A stretch of DNA of 54,212 nucleotides, from assembly GCF_051710625.1 (NCBI RefSeq), contig NZ_JBPESN010000011.1, positions 1 through 54,212 of the forward strand. Reading direction: 5' to 3'. The first letter of the stretch is position 1. Each line of letters opens with the position of its first letter. Under the pieces are notes generated by a model. It searched no databases. It saw only the letters and a list, made by a program, of their open reading frames with translations, and was not told where the DNA came from. Source of the stretch: JBPESN01 sp051710625. Lineage in GTDB: Bacteria; Pseudomonadota; Gammaproteobacteria; Enterobacterales; Enterobacteriaceae. The translations under genes were made by a program, and so were the position numbers. Of this stretch, positions 29,682 to 38,694 are shown piece by piece.

Positions 29682-29952
29682 CGCGCATAGGTTAATCTGC
29701 GCCGGCTTATGGTCGGCGCAGAGGCACCGCCCAGGTGTTTGCGGGGCTGCCTGTCGTGCGGCCGGTAACGATGTTGGCTTAGGCCTGCGGCTCACGCCGC
29801 CGCAAACGAAGCTGACGCGGCGCGAAAGTGCCCCGGGATAATGGGCGTGCGCTAGGTGTCGCTTTTTCCACGCGAGCGGCCAACAAACTGTTGCCGATAA
29901 AAGACATTTACCTCTCTGATTTTTATTGCTTTCATAGCAGAACATAATTTTA

Positions 29953-30013
29953 TGTCTCCCGTAGGAGACATTTTAATTTGCTTTGCCAGAGGATGTCGCC
30001 TTAAGACTGGACA
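29953..30013 (+). promoter_or_regulatory. GlrR-type activator sites upstream of glmY
   Basis: TGTC-N10-GACA at 29953-29970 (TGTCTCCCGTAGGAGACA) matches the inverted-repeat GlrR (QseF) site described for enterobacterial glmY promoters. A looser TGTC-N12-GACA lies at 29994-30013. They sit about 80-140 bp upstream of the predicted start, the normal distance for a sigma-54 activator. GlrR itself is broken in this window. The 270 bp between the purL stop and these sites holds no gene. Confidence 0.65.
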
Positions 30014-30057
30014 AAAAAATTAAAAAATACTTAATAATCATATGAATGTCTGTAATA

Positions 30058-30087
30058 TTGGCGGTTTTGTACGGTTTCTGGTATATC
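30058..30087 (+). promoter_or_regulatory. Predicted sigma-70 promoter of glmY
   Basis: TTGGCG (30058-30063) and TATATC (30082-30087) are separated by 18 bp and place the start at the AGTCGCTCATTC motif. I see no convincing -24/-12 (GG-N10-GC) element at the expected spacing. The sigma-54 promoter known in relatives may thus be degraded. Confidence 0.5.
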
Positions 30088-30093
30088 TAAATC

Positions 30094-30304
30094 AGTCGCT
30101 CATTCACCTTGATATGACAGCGTCACAGGCTAGGCAATACGACCGCTCCATATCTGCCGAATGATGCCAATGTACGGTGCCTACCGTCCAACGTAACCGT
30201 TAATCGCTGCTCTGGCGGTGTTAACAATTACAGGGCGACACGTTGAGTGAAGCACTCCCTGTTTCCTCGCCAAGGCACTTAATTTTCGGCCAAGTGCCTT
30301 TTTT
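30094..30304 (+). ncRNA. glmY: GlmY small regulatory RNA
   Basis: The 5' end AGTCGCTCATTCACC followed by GATATGACAGC closely resembles the E. coli GlmY start AGTGGCTCATTCACCGACTT. The position between purL and glrK is also the E. coli one. The 3' end is a strong terminator: AAGGCACTT / AAGTGCCTT and a T-tract at 30272-30304. GlmY sequesters RapZ, sparing GlmZ and raising GlmS synthesis for amino-sugar supply. The predicted length of about 211 nt is longer than the 184 nt of E. coli. The middle part diverges, so folding should be checked. It appears retained although its activator genes are dead. Confidence 0.68.
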
Positions 30305-30372
30305 GGTCTTCCCCTGCCGGCGACAGTCGGCTACCATCAAAGCCTGTCCCTAATCCTCTGAGGACGATAACC

Positions 30373-31436
30373 GTGAACAAGTGGCGTCCGTTTCCCCGTT
30401 CGCTGCGTCAATTGGTTGTCCTGGCGTTCAGCCTGGTGTTACTGCCGCTACTGTTGCTGGTTGCTGGCGTGGCAGGCCCGGCAAAGTCTGGATACCCTGA
30501 GCGAACAAGCGGCGGAGATTACCCACGCGACGCTGGCGGACGCCCGGCGCACCGAAAACATGACCGGTTTGGCGCTGGCGATGGAGCGCAGCTATCACCA
30601 ATATTGCGGCCTGGACGATCCAACGTTGGCCCGGTGAAGCGCGTGGAATATATGATCAACCAGCTGGGGAAAAAGCAAACTCTGGCGGCGCGGATACCCC
30701 GTTTAGCGGGCCGCGTGAAATTCAGTCTCTCACCCAGCGTATTATCTGGTTGAACGAACGATTGGCCTGACTCGAATCTTAACGGCATGAATTTTTGCGT
30801 CATATCTCCCATGAATTAAAGACGCCACTGGCCAGTCTACGCGAGGGGGCGGAACTGCTGGCCGACGAGGTGGCGGGCCGGCTGAGCGCCGATCAGAAAG
30901 AGGTAGTGGCGATTCTCGACAGCAGCAGCCGTCACCTGCAGCAACTCATTGAACAAGTACTGGATTACAATCGCCGGCTGGCGGTCGGTCCTTCCCGGGC
31001 CGACAATGTCGATCTGGCGGCAATGGTGGCGTCGGTTATTGGCGCCCACAGTCTGCCGGCACGCGCCAAGGGTATCAACAATCACCTGGCGCTCGAGGTG
31101 ACGCAGTGTCACGCACAGGCGGACTTATTAAGTCGGGTGTTGGATAATCTCTATTCCAATGCGGTGCACTACGGCCAGGAATCCGGTAACATCTGGATCC
31201 GAAGTCGCCTTAGCAGGCAGCATATTGTGCTTGAGCTGGCCAATAGCGGAACGCCCATCGCCGAGGCGGATAGCCCGCTGATTTTCGAGCCGTTTTACCA
31301 AAGCAGCATTCAGCGTAAAGGCGCGGTAAAAGGCAGCGGATTGGGATTAAGCATCGCCCGGGATTGTATTCACCGCATGCGTGGCGAGCTCGATTTAGTA
31401 CAAGTAGATTACGCCCCGGTCTGTTTTCGCATTTAG
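30373..31436 (+). pseudogene. glrK: Sensor kinase GlrK (QseE), internal deletion and frameshifts
   Basis: GlrK is the membrane histidine kinase for GlrR. The first helix region (FPRSLRQLVVLAFSLVLLPL) and QSLDTLSEQAAEITHATLAD match E. coli in two frames. About 105 residues are missing: the sequence jumps from CGLDDPTLA to GPVKRVEYMINQLG at 30626-30635, removing the periplasmic sensor and second membrane helix. Stops follow (NERLA-stop, LES-stop). The kinase core from 30795 is in one frame: RHISHELKTPLASLREGAEL (H-box), VLDNLYSNAVHYG (N-box) and GAVKGSGLGLSIARDC (G-box). Confidence 0.9.
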
Positions 31437-31467
31437 CCTCCCTCTAACCGGTGAGAATCGTTAATAC

Positions 31468-32228
31468 ATGACTGGAGCAGCATGTTTATCGCGGCAGACC
31501 CCGCGCTTTTCCTCCCCGTGTTCGCCGGCCGGCGTTCACCTGCGCGGCGCGCTAATGGCGGTGCTGATGCCGTTATTGCTCTCGGCCTGTCAGCAGCACG
31601 GCGACCGCCACCCGTTGCTCAGCGAGGGCAGCGGGGCCTCATACCCATTTAGCGCCAAGTGTGCGATGACATCTGGCAGGATGATGATGGCAGGGTGAAT
31701 CAGCCTGATTATTGGTTGAGTCTCATGGAATGTGCTTCACGCATGACGCCGGCGCAGGCGCGTGCAGAAGCGTGGCGACACCAGGATGCAAGCTGGCTGG
31801 ACAGTTTCCGCCAGAGTATTTTGCTGGACGCTGCGGATATTGATGTCGCCGGGCGGCGTCAGGCCTATCATCATCTCCTAGGCTATCGTGATGCTTTCCC
31901 GACCGGTATTTATCCGCTGTTTTCCCTTTGGCGCCAACACCAGCCGCAGCGGCTGGTGTTGGCTGATGAGCGCAGCCGTTAGCCAGCGTCAGCAGCAAGA
32001 AAGCGACTGGCAGATCCGCTCGCTCACGGCGCGAGAACAACAACTCAATCAGGCGCTGGCGACCACCAAACCCGCAAGTTGCAAAATCTTACCGACATTG
32101 AGCGACGTCTGTCCTCGCGCAAGTGGCAGAACGCGGAGGATGACGGCACGCCGCCGCTTGACAGCGATAACAACAAACCGGCGGCGGGTAATCGGCAGAC
32201 GCAGGGGGAGGAGCTCGCGCGCTGCTGA
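31468..32228 (+). pseudogene. qseG: QseG (YfhG) outer-membrane lipoprotein, inactivated
   Basis: QseG lies between glrK and glrR and works with the kinase. A lipobox-like LMPLLLSACQQ is visible. The frame shifts near 31660, where CDDIWQDDDGRVNQPDYWLS begins, continuing LMECASRMTPAQARAEAW and SWLDSFRQSILLDAADIDVA. A stop at 31982 and another shift precede RKLQNLTDIERRLSSRKWQN, the E. coli-like C-terminal coiled coil, ending at TGA 32226-32228. Gene order glrK-qseG-glrR is preserved. Confidence 0.82.
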
Positions 32229-32305
32229 CAGCGATGCGGGGGAGGCGTCCCCCGCCCTTGTCCGCCCTCCCACTGCAGCGCCCAAGACGGGGAGAAAACA
32301 CGCCC

Positions 32306-33190
32306 ATGACGACCCGCAGACATGCCCATCTCTTGCTGGTGGATGATGATACCAGCCTGTTGAAACTACTTGGCATGCGGCTGACCAGTGAAGGGTTCAC
32401 GGTGACCACTGCGGAAAACGGCCAAAAGGCGCTACGTCTGTCGCAACGCAGTAAAATCGACCTGGTCATCAGCGACTTGCGTATGGATGAGATGGACGGT
32501 ATCGCGCTGTTTAAGGCAATACAGCAGCAGCCTGGTTTACCGGTGATCATTCTTACCGCCCATGGCTCGATTCCGGAGGCGGTGTCCGCCACCCAGGAGG
32601 GATTGTTCAGCTTTCTGACCAAACCGGTGGATCGCGGCGCACTGTATCGCGCTATTGATGTACGTATTTTGTCTGCCACCCATCGAAATTTGCCCAAGGC
32701 GATGGCGGCGGGGGAATTTCGCGAGGATCTGTATTATCGGCTAAATTGTCGTCAGCTTGAAACTGCCCGCCTTGCATGAGCGGGCAGAAAATATTCCCTT
32801 GCTGGCACAGCATTTACTGCGCCTGGCCGCGCAGCGTCATAAATTGTTTGTGTGCAGTTTTTCCGCGGATGCCATGAAGAAGGCTGGCCGCCGCCGGTTG
32901 GCCCGGTAATGTACACCAGCTGGTGAACGTGATAGAACAGTGTGCCGCGTTGACGTCAACGTCGGTTATCAGCGATGCGCTGGTGGCGCAGGCTTTGGCG
33001 GACGATACCACGGTGATGCCAACTTTCGCTGAGGCGCGTCATCGATTTGAGCTGCGCTATTTACGCAAGTTATTACAAATAACCCACGGAAATGTGACGA
33101 CAAGCCGCACGGATGGCTGGTCGCAACCGTACAGAATTTTATAAACTCTTGTCCCACCATACGCTGGACCCGAATGAATTTAAACATTAA
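32306..33190 (+). pseudogene. glrR: Sigma-54 response regulator GlrR (QseF), ATPase domain deleted
   Basis: The receiver domain is complete: LLLVDDDTSLLKL, phospho-acceptor Asp in LVISDLRMDEMDGIAL, and FLTKPVDRGALYRAID. The frame then passes directly to VRILSATHRNLPKAMAAGEF. About 130 residues, with Walker A, GAFTGA and Walker B of the AAA+ domain, are therefore gone by an in-frame deletion at ATTGATG (32654-32660). Further frameshifts follow at NCRQLETARLA. The C-terminal Fis-type HTH (FELRYLRKLLQITHGNVT, then MAGRNRTEFYKLLSHHTLDP) is out of frame and ends at TAA 33188-33190. It cannot activate a sigma-54 promoter. Confidence 0.92.
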
Positions 33191-33250
33191 TCGGCCCTCG
33201 TTTCCGACGATCGATGGTGGGCGCAGGTAATCTGCTAAGTAGGTGAAGTA

Positions 33251-33589
33251 ATGAAAAAAATCGATGCCATTATCAAACCCTTCAAATTGGACGACGTGCG
33301 CGAAGCGCTGGCGGAAGTCGGTATTACCGGTATGACGGTAACCGAAGTTAAGGGTTTCGGTCGCCAAAAAGGGCACACAGAATTGTACCGCGGTGCGGAA
33401 TATATGGTGGATTTTCTGCCCAAGGTGAAAATCGAACTGGTAGTGCCGGATGATATCGTCGACAGCTGCGTCGATACCATTATGCATACCGCGCAGACCG
33501 GCAAGATCGGCGACGGCAAGATTTTTGTCTTCGACGTCGCACGCGTGGTGCGCATCCGCACCGGCGAGCAAGACGAAGAGGCCGTTTGA
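33251..33589 (+). CDS. glnB: Nitrogen regulatory protein PII
   Basis: GlnB senses 2-oxoglutarate, ATP/ADP and, through uridylylation, glutamine; it controls GlnE and NtrB. The 112-residue product is MKKIDAIIKPFKLDDVREAL onward, with the T-loop GRQKGHTELYRGAEYMVDFL containing the uridylylated Tyr51 and the C-terminal signature TGKIGDGKIFVFDVARVVRI. Length and sequence are standard. It follows glrR as in E. coli and has its own ribosome-binding region (AGTAGGTGAAGTA). No damage is visible. Confidence 0.96.
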   Translation: MKKIDAIIKPFKLDDVREALAEVGITGMTVTEVKGFGRQKGHTELYRGAEYMVDFLPKVKIELVVPDDIVDSCVDTIMHTAQTGKIGDGKIFVFDVARVVRIRTGEQDEEAV

Positions 33590-33722
33590 GGCCGCAGCCT
33601 GATACCGGAAGCGAGCGCGGTATAACCCCCCAACTATTCGCCCTCGGGTAAACGGCAGTTTCTGTACGCGATACGGATTACGTCCTCGCGGGCGCGCCGC
33701 ATGAAATTTTCCTCTGGCGCGA

Positions 33723-33796
33723 TGAAAATATTTCGTCATGCGGTGCAGAGCGTGACCACCGGCCTCATGCGGCGTCAGCAAGGGAATTGTTTGCGT
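33723..33796 (+). promoter_or_regulatory. glyA control region: MetR-like and PurR-like sites
   Basis: AGGGAATTGTTTGCGT (33781-33796) matches the reverse PurR consensus at 13 of 16 positions and resembles the E. coli glyA operator. TGAAAATATTTCG (33723-33735) is one base off the MetR pattern TGAA-N5-TTCA. The 319-bp gap between glnB and glyA otherwise holds no gene; hmp, found here in E. coli, is absent. Confidence 0.6.
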
Positions 33797-33908
33797 AAAA
33801 AGCGGCGCCTGGCCCTATCGGAAGCCAGGCAAAAAAGATTACACTGACGGCCGGTCATTCCTCTATTTTAATCGCCCTAATCAGTTAGCTGAGAGTCAGG
33901 AGAACCAG

Positions 33909-35162
33909 ATGTTAAAGCGCGATATGAACATTGCGGATTATGATGCCGAATTGTGGCAGGCAATGGAGCAGGAAGTGGCGCGCCAGGAAGAGCACATTGA
34001 ACTGATTGCATCTGAAAACTACACCAGTCCGCGCGTTATGCAGGCACAGGGCTCACAGCTGACCAATAAGTACGCTGAAGGCTATCCCGGCAAGCGCTAC
34101 TACGGCGGATGCGAATATGTCGATGTGGTAGAGCAACTGGCCATCAATCGTGCCAAAGCCCTGTTCGGCGCCGATTATGCCAGCGTGCAGCCTCACTCTG
34201 GCTCCCAGGCCAACTTCGCCGTTTATACCACGTTGCTGCAGCCGGGCGATACGGTGCTGGGTATGGACCTGGCGCACGGCGGCCATTTGACCCACGGCTC
34301 TCCGGTCAACTTCTCCGGCAAGCTGTATAATATCGTACCTTACGGCATCGATGGGAGCGGTCATATCGATTATTACCAGCTGTCCGAGCTGGCGAAAACC
34401 CATCAGCCGAAAATGATCATCGGCGGCTTCTCCGCCTACTCCGGCGTGGTTGACTGGGCCAGAATGCGGCAGATTGCCGATAGCATCGGCGCTTATCTGT
34501 TTGTGGATATGGCGCACGTGGCGGGTCTGATTGCCGCCGGCGTGTATCCGAACCCGGTGCCCCACGCCCACGTCGTGACCACAACCACCCACAAAACGCT
34601 GGCCGGTCCGCGTGGTGGTTTGATCCTGGCCAAGGGCGGTAGCGAAGAGCTGTATAAAAAGCTGAATTCTGCCGTATTCCCCGGCGCGCAGGGTGGCCCG
34701 TTGATGCATGTGATTGCCGCCAAGGCGGTTGCGCTGAAAGAGGCGATGGAGCCGGCGTTTAAAACCTACCAGCAGCAGGTGGCCAAAAACGCTAAAGCCA
34801 TGGTAGAGGTTTTCTTGTCACGCGGTTTCAACGTTGTCTCCGGCGCTACCGATAATCACCTGTTCCTGCTGGATTTGGTGGATAAGAATCTGACCGGCAA
34901 AGAAGCGGATGCCGCCCTGGGCCGTGCCAATATTACCGTTAATAAAAACAGCGTGCCCAATGATCCGAAAAGCCCGTTCGTCACCTCCGGGGTGCGTATC
35001 GGTACGCCGGCGGTGACGCGTCGCGGTTTTACCGACGCCGACATGCGCGATTTGGCGGGTTGGATGTGTGACGTGCTGGAAAATATCCATGACGACGCCG
35101 TAATCGTGCGCACTAAGAATAAAGTGCTGGATATCTGCGCCCGCCATCCCGTTTACGCGTGA
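33909..35162 (+). CDS. glyA: Serine hydroxymethyltransferase
   Basis: GlyA interconverts serine and glycine with tetrahydrofolate, the main one-carbon source. The 417-residue product has the E. coli length. MLKRDMNIADYDAELWQAME is preceded by AGTCAGGAGAACCAG. Signatures include HIELIASENYTSPRVMQAQG, GYPGKRYYGGCEYVD, the PLP lysine in VTTTTHKTLAGPRGGLI near residue 230, and SPFVTSGVRIGTPAVTRRGF. It uses PLP made by PdxJ. No lesion is visible. A GC-rich hairpin with seven T residues follows. Confidence 0.96.
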   Translation: MLKRDMNIADYDAELWQAMEQEVARQEEHIELIASENYTSPRVMQAQGSQLTNKYAEGYPGKRYYGGCEYVDVVEQLAINRAKALFGADYASVQPHSGSQANFAVYTTLLQPGDTVLGMDLAHGGHLTHGSPVNFSGKLYNIVPYGIDGSGHIDYYQLSELAKTHQPKMIIGGFSAYSGVVDWARMRQIADSIGAYLFVDMAHVAGLIAAGVYPNPVPHAHVVTTTTHKTLAGPRGGLILAKGGSEELYKKLNSAVFPGAQGGPLMHVIAAKAVALKEAMEPAFKTYQQQVAKNAKAMVEVFLSRGFNVVSGATDNHLFLLDLVDKNLTGKEADAALGRANITVNKNSVPNDPKSPFVTSGVRIGTPAVTRRGFTDADMRDLAGWMCDVLENIHDDAVIVRTKNKVLDICARHPVYA

Positions 35163-35215
35163 TGATAAGGCGGGGCCGCAGGGATCCTGCCGGCGCCACC
35201 GCGACCACACGCCAG

Positions 35216-35247
35216 CGGCCAGCCTCCTTTGGGGGGCCGGTTTTTTT
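35216..35247 (+). terminator. Likely terminator after glyA
   Basis: CGGCCAGCCTCC-TTT-GGGGGGCCGG forms an imperfect GC-rich stem followed by TTTTTTT, 55 bp after the stop. Confidence 0.65.
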
Positions 35248-35433
35248 GCCCTGGCGGTGGTCGAATACTACGTCGCTTTTGACGGCGGCTGGAATATTTG
35301 ATGTCAATCGTCGCGGTACCGGGCCGGCCGGGAGGCGGCCGGGTTCAGGATTCGAGCAAATTGTAGTGGCACACTGAATTTGGCCACCTGAACAGGGGTG
35401 ATATCCTCACCTCAGAACAACACGGGTGCACCA

Positions 35434-35736
35434 ATGCAAAGAAAAAATTTTAGTCCTGAATTCAAACGCGAATCCGCTCAACTGGTTATCGACCAAAATT
35501 ACACCGCCGCGCCAGCAGCAAAAGCCATGGACGTCGGCCTTTCTACGATAACGAAATGGGTAAAACAGCTGCGTGATGAGCGACAAGGGAAAACGCCAAA
35601 AGCCTCTCCCATAACCCCGGAACAAATCGAAATACGTGAGCTCAAGAAGAAGGTACAACGCATTGAAATGGAAAACGAAATATTAAAAAAGGCTACAACG
35701 CTCTTGATGTCAGACTCCCTGAACAGTTCTTGTTAA
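35434..35736 (+). CDS. IS911-like OrfA
   Basis: The 100-residue protein MQRKNFSPEFKRESAQLVID is the IS911 OrfA type: an N-terminal HTH (AMDVGLSTITKWVKQLRDER) and a leucine-zipper region (LKKKVQRIEMENEILKKATT). OrfA alone regulates the element; with OrfB by -1 frameshift at the A6G site it forms the transposase. The frame is intact, but the partner orfB is broken, so autonomous transposition is unlikely. The ATG at 35434 aligns with the IS911 start. Confidence 0.88.
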   Translation: MQRKNFSPEFKRESAQLVIDQNYTAAPAAKAMDVGLSTITKWVKQLRDERQGKTPKASPITPEQIEIRELKKKVQRIEMENEILKKATTLLMSDSLNSSC

Positions 35737-36590
35737 TCGGGAAACTCAGAGCGCATTATCCTGTGGACACACTCTGCCACGTGTTCAGGGTTCATCGCAG
35801 CAGTTACAAATACTGGAAAAGTCCTCCTGACAGGCCAGACGGCAGGCGAACGGCATTGCGCAGTCAGGTTCATGAACTGCACAATATCAGCCATCGTGCC
35901 GCTGGCGTGAGAAGTATCGCCACCATGGCAACCCAGAGAGGCTTCCGGATGGGGCGCTGGCTCGCAGGCAGGCCCATGAAAGAGCTGGGGCTGGTCAGTT
36001 GTCAGCAGCCGACGCACAGGTATAAGCGTGGCGGTCAGGAGCATGTTGCGATCCCGAATTATCTTGAACGCCAGTCCGCTGTAACGGAGCCAAACTAGGT
36101 ATGGTGCGGCGATGTGACGTATATCTGGACCGGGAAACGCTGGGCATACCTTGCGGTTGTTCTTGAATCTGTTCGCGAGGAAAACGGTGGACTGGGCTAT
36201 GTCGTTCTCCCCGGACAGCAGATTGACCATCAAAGCACTGGAAATGGCATGGGAACCGCGTGGTAAACCAGCCGGAGTGATGTTCCATCAGCGATCAGGG
36301 TAGCCACTATACGAGCAGGCAGTTCCGACAGTTGCTGTGGCGTCACCGGATCAAACAAAGCATGAGTCGGCGGGGTAACTGTTGGGATAATAGTCCGATG
36401 GAGCGCTTCTTCAGAAGTCTAAAAAATGAGTGAATACCGGTAACGGGCTACATAAGCTTCAGCGAAGCAGCTCATAAAATTACCGACTATATCGTGGGAT
36501 ATTACAGCGCACTCAGGGCGCATGAATATAACGGTGGGTTGCCACCAAACAAATCAGAAAATAGACACTGGAAAAACGCTAACGCGGTGG
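35730..36590 (+). pseudogene. IS911-like OrfB (DDE transposase), inactivated
   Basis: The start MLIGKLRAHYPVDTLCHVFR and the region to LERQSAVTEPN are in frame. An in-frame TAG at 36096-36098 then replaces the Gln before VWCGDV, a C-to-T type change. Frames shift near 36165 and 36255-36290. The Asp/Glu core pieces SDQGSHYTSRQFRQLLWRHR and GNCWDNSPMERFFRSLKNE remain, followed by a further TGA (NE-stop-IPVTGY). Confidence 0.88.
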
Positions 36591-36748
36591 CCAGTTTTAG
36601 TTGGCCACTACAACCATCTTTTACAGTGGTGTAGAGCATTGCATATAAGGAACACGTCAGCCTGGACTGGCTTATATTTGCTTCATCATGCACTCAAAAC
36701 GAAGTGGCCTCAACTAGCGAGACTCAGTCAATTAACGAGGAAAGCCTA

Positions 36749-37028
36749 ATGGAAGATCCTTTAGAAACTACTTGGCATATGATTTATAAGTCGCTGAATA
36801 AAAAAGATTTAGAGGCATTAATAATGCCTGTTTTTACAAGAAGGGGCAAAGGGTGTATTGGCGTTATCAGGACGTAAAGATGACTTAGATAGCCTGTTAC
36901 TCCAACTTCCAAAAGAAGGAAAAGAACGTCTGATAGCTTTACACGAAGCTAAAAAGGGGGCGGTGTCTGAAGAGTGTGCAGTAGAAGATGTGGCAAGCTT
37001 AAACTGTAAGAAAAGTGGAGCGGCCTAA
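36749..37028 (+). pseudogene. Unidentified small AT-rich gene, frameshifted
   Basis: A good ribosome-binding site (ACGAGGAAAGCCTA) precedes MEDPLETTWHMIYKSLNKKD. The frame ends after about 43 codons. A one-base shift near 36830, in a T-run, continues as FLQEGAKGVLALSGRKDDLD, then LLLQLPKEGKERLIALHEAK and a Cys-containing tail to TAA 37026-37028. The restored protein would be about 92 residues, acidic and helical. I do not recognise the family. Composition is far more AT-rich than the flanks, suggesting acquisition with the neighbouring repeat. Confidence 0.55.
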
Positions 37029-37169
37029 ATGAAAGATTAGGCCATTATCTATCTCACTTCATTATTTTTATGATTTACTAAAATTTTTTAACCTAATTTG
37101 CATATATCTAATGGATGCCAAAAAGGCGTTTAAACTACCTTTAAATCTGCTCAAACCAGAGTCATTCAA

Positions 37170-37267
37170 GTCCAGAATCTGTAAAATCTCTGTAAGCCGC
37201 GCCATTAAAGGGCTTCCGGCTAACCCATCGTTTAACTTAAGAGTCCAGAAATGATTGCCACCCCACA
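37170..37267. repeat. Dispersed 98-bp repeat, copy 2 (abuts fruA)
   Basis: It is about 90% identical to 14468-14565 without gaps. It ends at the same GATTGCCACCCCACA, directly followed by fruA coding sequence (minus strand). The adjoining left part (TTTAAA...CTCAAAC) also resembles copy 1 but lacks the AATCC repeat. AT-rich DNA with the orphan gene at 36749-37028 lies between this repeat and IS copy C. Confidence 0.8.
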
Positions 37268-37990
37268 CGGCGAAAGGAATCGCTTCTTCCGAAATGAAGC
37301 ACAGGCCGAGCACAAACGCGGCTTTACCGGCTTCGCGCTGAGTGTCATCGAACTTGCGGCGTCCGATAAGCGTGGCCACCGCGATGCCTAACGGTGGCAC
37401 CATCCCCGCGGCCATAATCGCCACCATCGGGCCATAGGTCTGCGTGCTGAGCAGCGCGACGCCGAAAGCGTAGACGGCATTATTAATGGGGCCGCCCATA
37501 TCGCTGCACATCATCGCGCCAAGTATAGCCCCCAGCAGCACGGCATTCGCGGTTCCCATCACCTGCAGCCAATGCGTCAGGGCGGTCAGGATTTTGGCCA
37601 CCGGCGTCCCCACCACATAAATCATCACTAGACCGGTCATCAAGGTCGCGATAAGCGGAATGATCAGTATCGGTTTCAGCGCCGCCATGCTTTACGGCAG
37701 GGGCAGTTTATTGCTGATGAGCTTCGCCACATAGCCCGCCAGGAACCCGGCGATAATACCGCCGATAAATCCCGCGCCGGTGCTGACCGCCAGCATCCCG
37801 CCCACCAGCCCCGGCGTCAGGCCCGGACGATCGACTATCGAGAAGGCAATGAAGCCCCCGCCAAGACAGGTACCATGAGCGCCAGAGCGGATTTGCTGCC
37901 GATTTCCATCAACGCCGCGGCCAAAGTGCCCAGCTGTTCGGCGGCATGAATGCCGAAAATGAAGGACAGCACGATACAAAGCCCCCCCAC
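37268..37990 (-). pseudogene. fruA: Fructose PTS permease EIIBC, both ends lost
   Basis: FruA imports fructose as fructose 1-phosphate. Only the middle of EIIC remains: FIFGIHAAEQLGTLAAALME, ALALMVPVLAG, then in another frame GFIAFSIVDRPGLTPGLVGG and IIAGFLAGYVAKLISNKLPL. A TAA replaces the Gln before SMAALKP (about 37692). The reading continues as MGTANAVLLGAILGAMMCSD and ends at CFISEEAIPFAV, where the 98-bp repeat begins. The EIIB domains and first EIIC helices are deleted: the sequence is joined directly to fruK near 37985. Confidence 0.9.
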
Positions 37991-38694
37991 CATCGAATCG
38001 CCCGCGCCGACGGTACTCACCACTTCGCAGGCCGGCGGTTTGGCGAGCCAGGCGCCGGAGGCGTTGAGCCACAACGCGCCATCGGCGTCGAGCGAGATAA
38101 CGACATGGGCAATCCCCTGCTCGCGCAGGGCGTGGGCGGCCTCGATGACGTCGGCGAGAGCGCCCCGGCAACAGACGGCCGGCCCAAATCTCCAATTCAC
38201 GGCGGTTGGGTTTCACCAGACAGGGGGAGACTTTCAGCCCGGCCACCAGCGCTTCGCGGCTGCTGTCGAAAATAATGCAGGGGCCAATGACTGCGCCGCT
38301 TCACCATCCATTCGGTGAAAGCCGCCGGCGCCACGCCAGCCGGCAGGCTGCAGCTGACCGCCACCATATCGAACTGGTCAAGCCAGGTAAGCGAGTCATT
38401 GACGAAACGGTCCCAGTCTTGTGGCGTCACCGTAAAACCCGAAAAATTAAAGCCAGTGACGTCGCCGTCTTTTTCGGTCAACTTAACATTGGTACGCGTC
38501 CGGCCCTGCACCACCTGGAAACGATTGGCAATGCCCAGATCTTTTAGTAGCATTTTGGCAACGTTAATGCCTTTGCCCGCGGCGTGCAGCCCGGTGGTTT
38601 GCACCAAATTAACTTCGCCGCGCTCGATTTCCGGGCAAAAGCCCACCAAATTGTAAGCCGGATTTAGCGTAATTGTTGCTACGTGTCTGCTCAT
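37985..38694 (-). pseudogene. fruK: 1-phosphofructokinase, deletions and frameshifts
   Basis: FruK phosphorylates fructose 1-phosphate. The start MSRHVATITLNPAYNLVGFC and HAAGKGINVAKMLLKDLGIA match E. coli, but about 26 residues are missing between KDLGI and ANRFQVVQG, as if joined at CTGGGCATTG (38529-38538). Frames change near 38300 and 38180. The ATP-site motif VVSTVGAGDSMVGGL is present. Immediately after GGL the reading becomes FruA (CIVLSFIFGIHAAEQ), so the last 55 or so residues of FruK are gone and the two genes are fused in frame. fruK overlaps the fruB stop. Confidence 0.9.

Larger units (their letters stand above)
35362..36612 (+). mobile_element. IS911-like element (IS3 family), full-length copy C
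   Basis: The left end TGTAGTGGCACACTGAATTT and the right end CAGTTTTAGTTGGCCACTACA are the imperfect terminal repeats of the element, about 1.25 kb apart. orfA is open; orfB is interrupted. No target duplication is evident (AAAT on the left, ACCA on the right). It separates the glyA end of the 57-min block from the fructose block. Confidence 0.93.

Noticed and set aside
30040..30094. A sigma-54 promoter for glmY
   Set aside because: TGGCGG...TACGG near 30059-30074 superficially resembles a -24/-12 element. The spacing, the missing GC at -12 and the distance to the predicted start do not fit.
34053..34709. 218-codon minus-strand open frame opposite glyA
   Set aside because: It is a shadow of intact glyA with no homology that I can see.
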